A stretch of DNA of 64,000 bases from Rhizobiaceae bacterium. GTDB taxonomy: Bacteria > Pseudomonadota > Alphaproteobacteria > Rhizobiales > Rhizobiaceae. Below, in pieces: positions 61,673 through 64,000 of the stretch (the stretch's first letter is position 1; every line of letters starts with the position of its first letter). The notes under the pieces are model-generated. The model saw nothing but the letters and a program-made list of their open reading frames with translations. It did no database searches and was not told the origin of the DNA. The translations under genes and the position numbers were made by a program. The stretch covers positions 434,001 to 498,000 of the forward strand of contig JAMLJA010000001.1 of NCBI GenBank assembly GCA_023953905.1, in the 5' to 3' direction.

Positions 61673-63760
61673 ATGGCGAAGACGATTTCAGACCTACCCA
61701 GCGAGATTGCGCCCCACACGGCGACCAACCGCATGCCGGACAGCGGCCTGAAAGGTGGAATATTCATTGCTGGTATCGATGCGGTGACACGATTTGCGGG
61801 CCTGCTCGCATCTTTGACGCTGGCGTTCATGACTGTGATCGTTGTCTACGAAGTGGTGATGCGCTCGGCCTTCAATCTTCCGACGACATGGGTGGCTGAG
61901 ATAAGTGTCTACTCGTTCGTAGCCCTCGTCTTTCTCGGCTTGGCGGTCGGACAGCGGGAAGGCGCGCACATTCAGGTAGAGATGTTGATCGACAACGTTG
62001 CCGCTCCAACACGGCGGTGGTTGGAACTTGTCGGTATCTGGCTCGGACTGATTTTCGCAGGTGTTGCCGGATGGGAAATGTACTGTTTCACCGTCTCGGA
62101 ATACATCAACGGCACCCGGGACTGGGGGCTGTTGGCCACGCCTCAATGGATACCTGAAACTCCCGTGGTTGTCGGCTATGTGCTGTTCTGCGCAGCCCTC
62201 CTGCGCGACATCTGCATGAAGACCGCCCCCGATGCCTTCTGGAGAAGGGCCGCCTTGCCGCTAGTGATCGTCCTCATTCTGGCCGCTCTGGTGTTGATCG
62301 GCCGGAGCGACATTCGCATTGCCGGCACACGGCTCGATTGGGCGACATTCGCTATCATCGGAGGGCTCATTGTCGCAGCCTTCATCTGGAGTGGTGCGAG
62401 GGTTGGTATAGCGGTCCTCGCCCTCGTTGCCATCACGTCCGGCCTTTTTTATCTGACCCGGGACATGTCGCTGCTGGCCACCGGTCTGATCCTCGTCGGG
62501 GGCCTACTGTTTCTCCTGATTATCGGCGTTCCAGTCGGCATCACGATGGGCATCGTAGGGCTGATAGGGCTGCTCTTCATGATCCGGCAGCCGCAACTGC
62601 CCATCCTCGCGGACCGCTCGTGGACGTCCATTAATTCCTTCACGTTGACGGCTGTCCCGACATTCGTGCTGATGGGGTCACTTCTGGTACAAAGTGGACT
62701 GACCGTTAAGCTGTTCGACATGTTGGTCGTCTGGTTCGGACGTACACGCGGCGGGCTCGGCCATGCGACTGTCGGCGCCTCAGCGGTCTTCGCCGCCGTG
62801 TCGGGATCCAGCCTTGCGACCGCGGCAACGCTGGGGCGCGTGGCCGCGCCCGAGATGACCGAGCGCGGCTATTCGAATCGCCTTACCTACGGCCTCGTTG
62901 CCGCAGGAGCCACGCTCGGCATATTGATCCCGCCGAGTATTGCGATGATCATTTACGGGAACACTGTCGGCGCCCCCATCACAGTTCTGTTCGTTGCCGG
63001 CATCGTCCCTGGCTTCCTCTTGGCGGGGTTGTTCGCGGCGACAGTGATCATCTGGTCCTACATCAGCCCTTCCGCCGTCCCGGTAGGCGATGCGTACTCG
63101 CTTGGTGAGAAGGTTCGAGCACTGATAGCAGTCCTTCCCTTCATCATTCTCATAACTGCAGTTCTGGGGTCGCTCTATTTTGGTATCGCCACGCCGACTG
63201 AGGCCGGCGCAGTCGGGGCAGTGGCCGCGTTGGGGCTCTGCTTTCAGCAACGCAAGATGGATGTATCGACTCTCTATAAGGTGCTCTACGAAACCGTTAC
63301 GGTGACATCGTTCATCATGCTGATCGTGATCGGTGCGTCGATCTTCGGCTGGGTGTTCGACTTCCTTCGCCTGCCACGAGAGCTTGTCAACACGGTCACG
63401 GGTTGGGACCTCCAGCCCTGGATGGTGGTGACCCTTATCGCCGTGTTCTATCTCGTCCTTGGCATGTTTATCGAATCCATTTCGATGATGCTGATGACGC
63501 TCTCGGTGACCTACCCGATCATCGTCGCCCTTGGCCTCGATCCTATCTGGTTCGGCATCGTCCTGGTCATTCTCGTGGAAATCGGGTTGATCACGCCTCC
63601 AGTCGGCATTGTGCTGTTTATCCTGCGAGGCATGAGTGACGTTCCACTGCGAGACATAGTTCTCGGAGTGATGCCGTTCGTGGTGCTGATGCTTGGCTTT
63701 GTAGTGCTGCTCTACCTTTTCCCGCAGATCGTGCTGTGGCTGCCGGGACAAATGGGCTGA
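61673..63760 (+). CDS. TRAP transporter fused permease (DctQM)
   Basis: Membrane protein of 695 residues combining the small DctQ subunit (four helices, about 25-185) and the large DctM subunit (about 12 helices, 250-690). DctQ signs are RSAFNLPTTWVAEISVYSFVALVFLGLAVG; DctM signs are PVGITMGIVGLIGLL, VSGSSLATAATLGRVAAPEM, LGILIPPSIAMIIYG and ITPPVGIVLFILRGMSDV. GGAGG 8 bases before ATG 61673. It should move the ligand delivered by either DctP protein using a sodium gradient. Confidence 0.93.
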   Translation: MAKTISDLPSEIAPHTATNRMPDSGLKGGIFIAGIDAVTRFAGLLASLTLAFMTVIVVYEVVMRSAFNLPTTWVAEISVYSFVALVFLGLAVGQREGAHIQVEMLIDNVAAPTRRWLELVGIWLGLIFAGVAGWEMYCFTVSEYINGTRDWGLLATPQWIPETPVVVGYVLFCAALLRDICMKTAPDAFWRRAALPLVIVLILAALVLIGRSDIRIAGTRLDWATFAIIGGLIVAAFIWSGARVGIAVLALVAITSGLFYLTRDMSLLATGLILVGGLLFLLIIGVPVGITMGIVGLIGLLFMIRQPQLPILADRSWTSINSFTLTAVPTFVLMGSLLVQSGLTVKLFDMLVVWFGRTRGGLGHATVGASAVFAAVSGSSLATAATLGRVAAPEMTERGYSNRLTYGLVAAGATLGILIPPSIAMIIYGNTVGAPITVLFVAGIVPGFLLAGLFAATVIIWSYISPSAVPVGDAYSLGEKVRALIAVLPFIILITAVLGSLYFGIATPTEAGAVGAVAALGLCFQQRKMDVSTLYKVLYETVTVTSFIMLIVIGASIFGWVFDFLRLPRELVNTVTGWDLQPWMVVTLIAVFYLVLGMFIESISMMLMTLSVTYPIIVALGLDPIWFGIVLVILVEIGLITPPVGIVLFILRGMSDVPLRDIVLGVMPFVVLMLGFVVLLYLFPQIVLWLPGQMG

Positions 63761-63799
63761 CAGAAGTCCAAAATTCAAATTCTATCGGAGACTGACAAG

Positions 63800-64000
63800 A
63801 TGACTATAAAATTGGGCTTCGTCGGCATCGGCCGGATGGGTGCACCGATGGCGAGGCGGCTGTTGGCAGCGGGCTACGCTCTCACCGTCTATGATCCGAG
63901 CGAAACTGCGGTCAGCGATCTTGTCGCGGCGGGAGCTAAGGGAGCATCCAATCCCGCTGGTGTCGCCAATGCTGCCGAGATCGTTTTTCTGTCACTGCCG
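63800..64000 (+). CDS. NAD-dependent 3-hydroxyisobutyrate dehydrogenase-like protein (partial)
   Basis: The first 67 codons are in the window; the gene runs off the right edge. The N-terminal Rossmann motif LGFVGIGRMGAPMARRLLAAG then VYDPS is the signature of beta-hydroxyacid dehydrogenases (3-hydroxyisobutyrate, tartronate semialdehyde). GGAG lies 9 bases before the ATG. It is 39 bases after dctQM, so it is part of the TRAP operon and points to a hydroxy-acid substrate. Confidence 0.88.
   Translation, partial: MTIKLGFVGIGRMGAPMARRLLAAGYALTVYDPSETAVSDLVAAGAKGASNPAGVANAAEIVFLSLP

Overview
The window is about 64 kb of GC-rich DNA with short intergenic gaps and operons in both directions. The gene content points to an alphaproteobacterium of the Rhizobiales (Hyphomicrobiales): a glpDSTPQUV-type glycerol ABC operon, a BA14K-family protein, a PhnWAY 2-aminoethylphosphonate (AEP) pathway, and a CHASE2 cyclase/FecR pair. 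The genus is not identified. I saw no tRNA, rRNA, CRISPR array or complete insertion sequence.

Layout. (1) 0-5.6 kb: sugar ABC permease, a LacI repressor with two candidate operators, a ketose 3-epimerase-like enzyme, an SDR dehydrogenase and an MFS transporter; this looks like a small rare-sugar or polyol module. (2) 5.7-24.6 kb: a large phosphonate island with phnC-D-E-E, an iron alcohol dehydrogenase, two LysR regulators, a Na/Pi carrier with a PhoU-like tail, phnW (transaminase), phnA (phosphonoacetate hydrolase), phnY (phosphonoacetaldehyde dehydrogenase), a FAD amine oxidase, a DMT transporter, and a second AEP ABC importer with a fused two-domain permease. AEP would be taken up, transaminated to phosphonoacetaldehyde, oxidised to phosphonoacetate and hydrolysed to acetate and phosphate. 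(3) 24.6-28.9 kb: CHASE2 nucleotide cyclase, FecR-domain protein, GH26-like glycosidase. (4) 28.9-41.1 kb: a surface-polysaccharide locus on the minus strand (CapE-type dehydratase, WecB-type 2-epimerase, RmlD-type reductase, at least five glycosyltransferases). A MotA/MotB (ExbB/ExbD)-like channel pair sits inside it, and two deletion scars made of glycosyltransferase and epimerase fragments flank the active genes. (5) 41.1-48.8 kb: the glpDSTPQUV glycerol operon, ending in a strong intrinsic terminator. (6) 49-54.4 kb: envelope proteins: a PAN-domain protein, a 1043-residue protein with eight exact-length 14-residue repeats, and a protein with two BA14K motifs. (7) 54.9-64 kb: a TRAP-transporter catabolic module with GMC oxidoreductase, aldehyde dehydrogenase, two paralogous DctP proteins, a GntR/FCD regulator, a fused DctQM permease and a 3-hydroxyisobutyrate-dehydrogenase-like gene cut by the window edge.

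The items most worth following up are the MotAB-like pair embedded in and formerly coupled to glycosyltransferase genes, the phosphonate island with a possible phosphate exporter and a shared operator-like motif, the 14-residue repeat protein, and the candidate operators that link the parts of the TRAP module.
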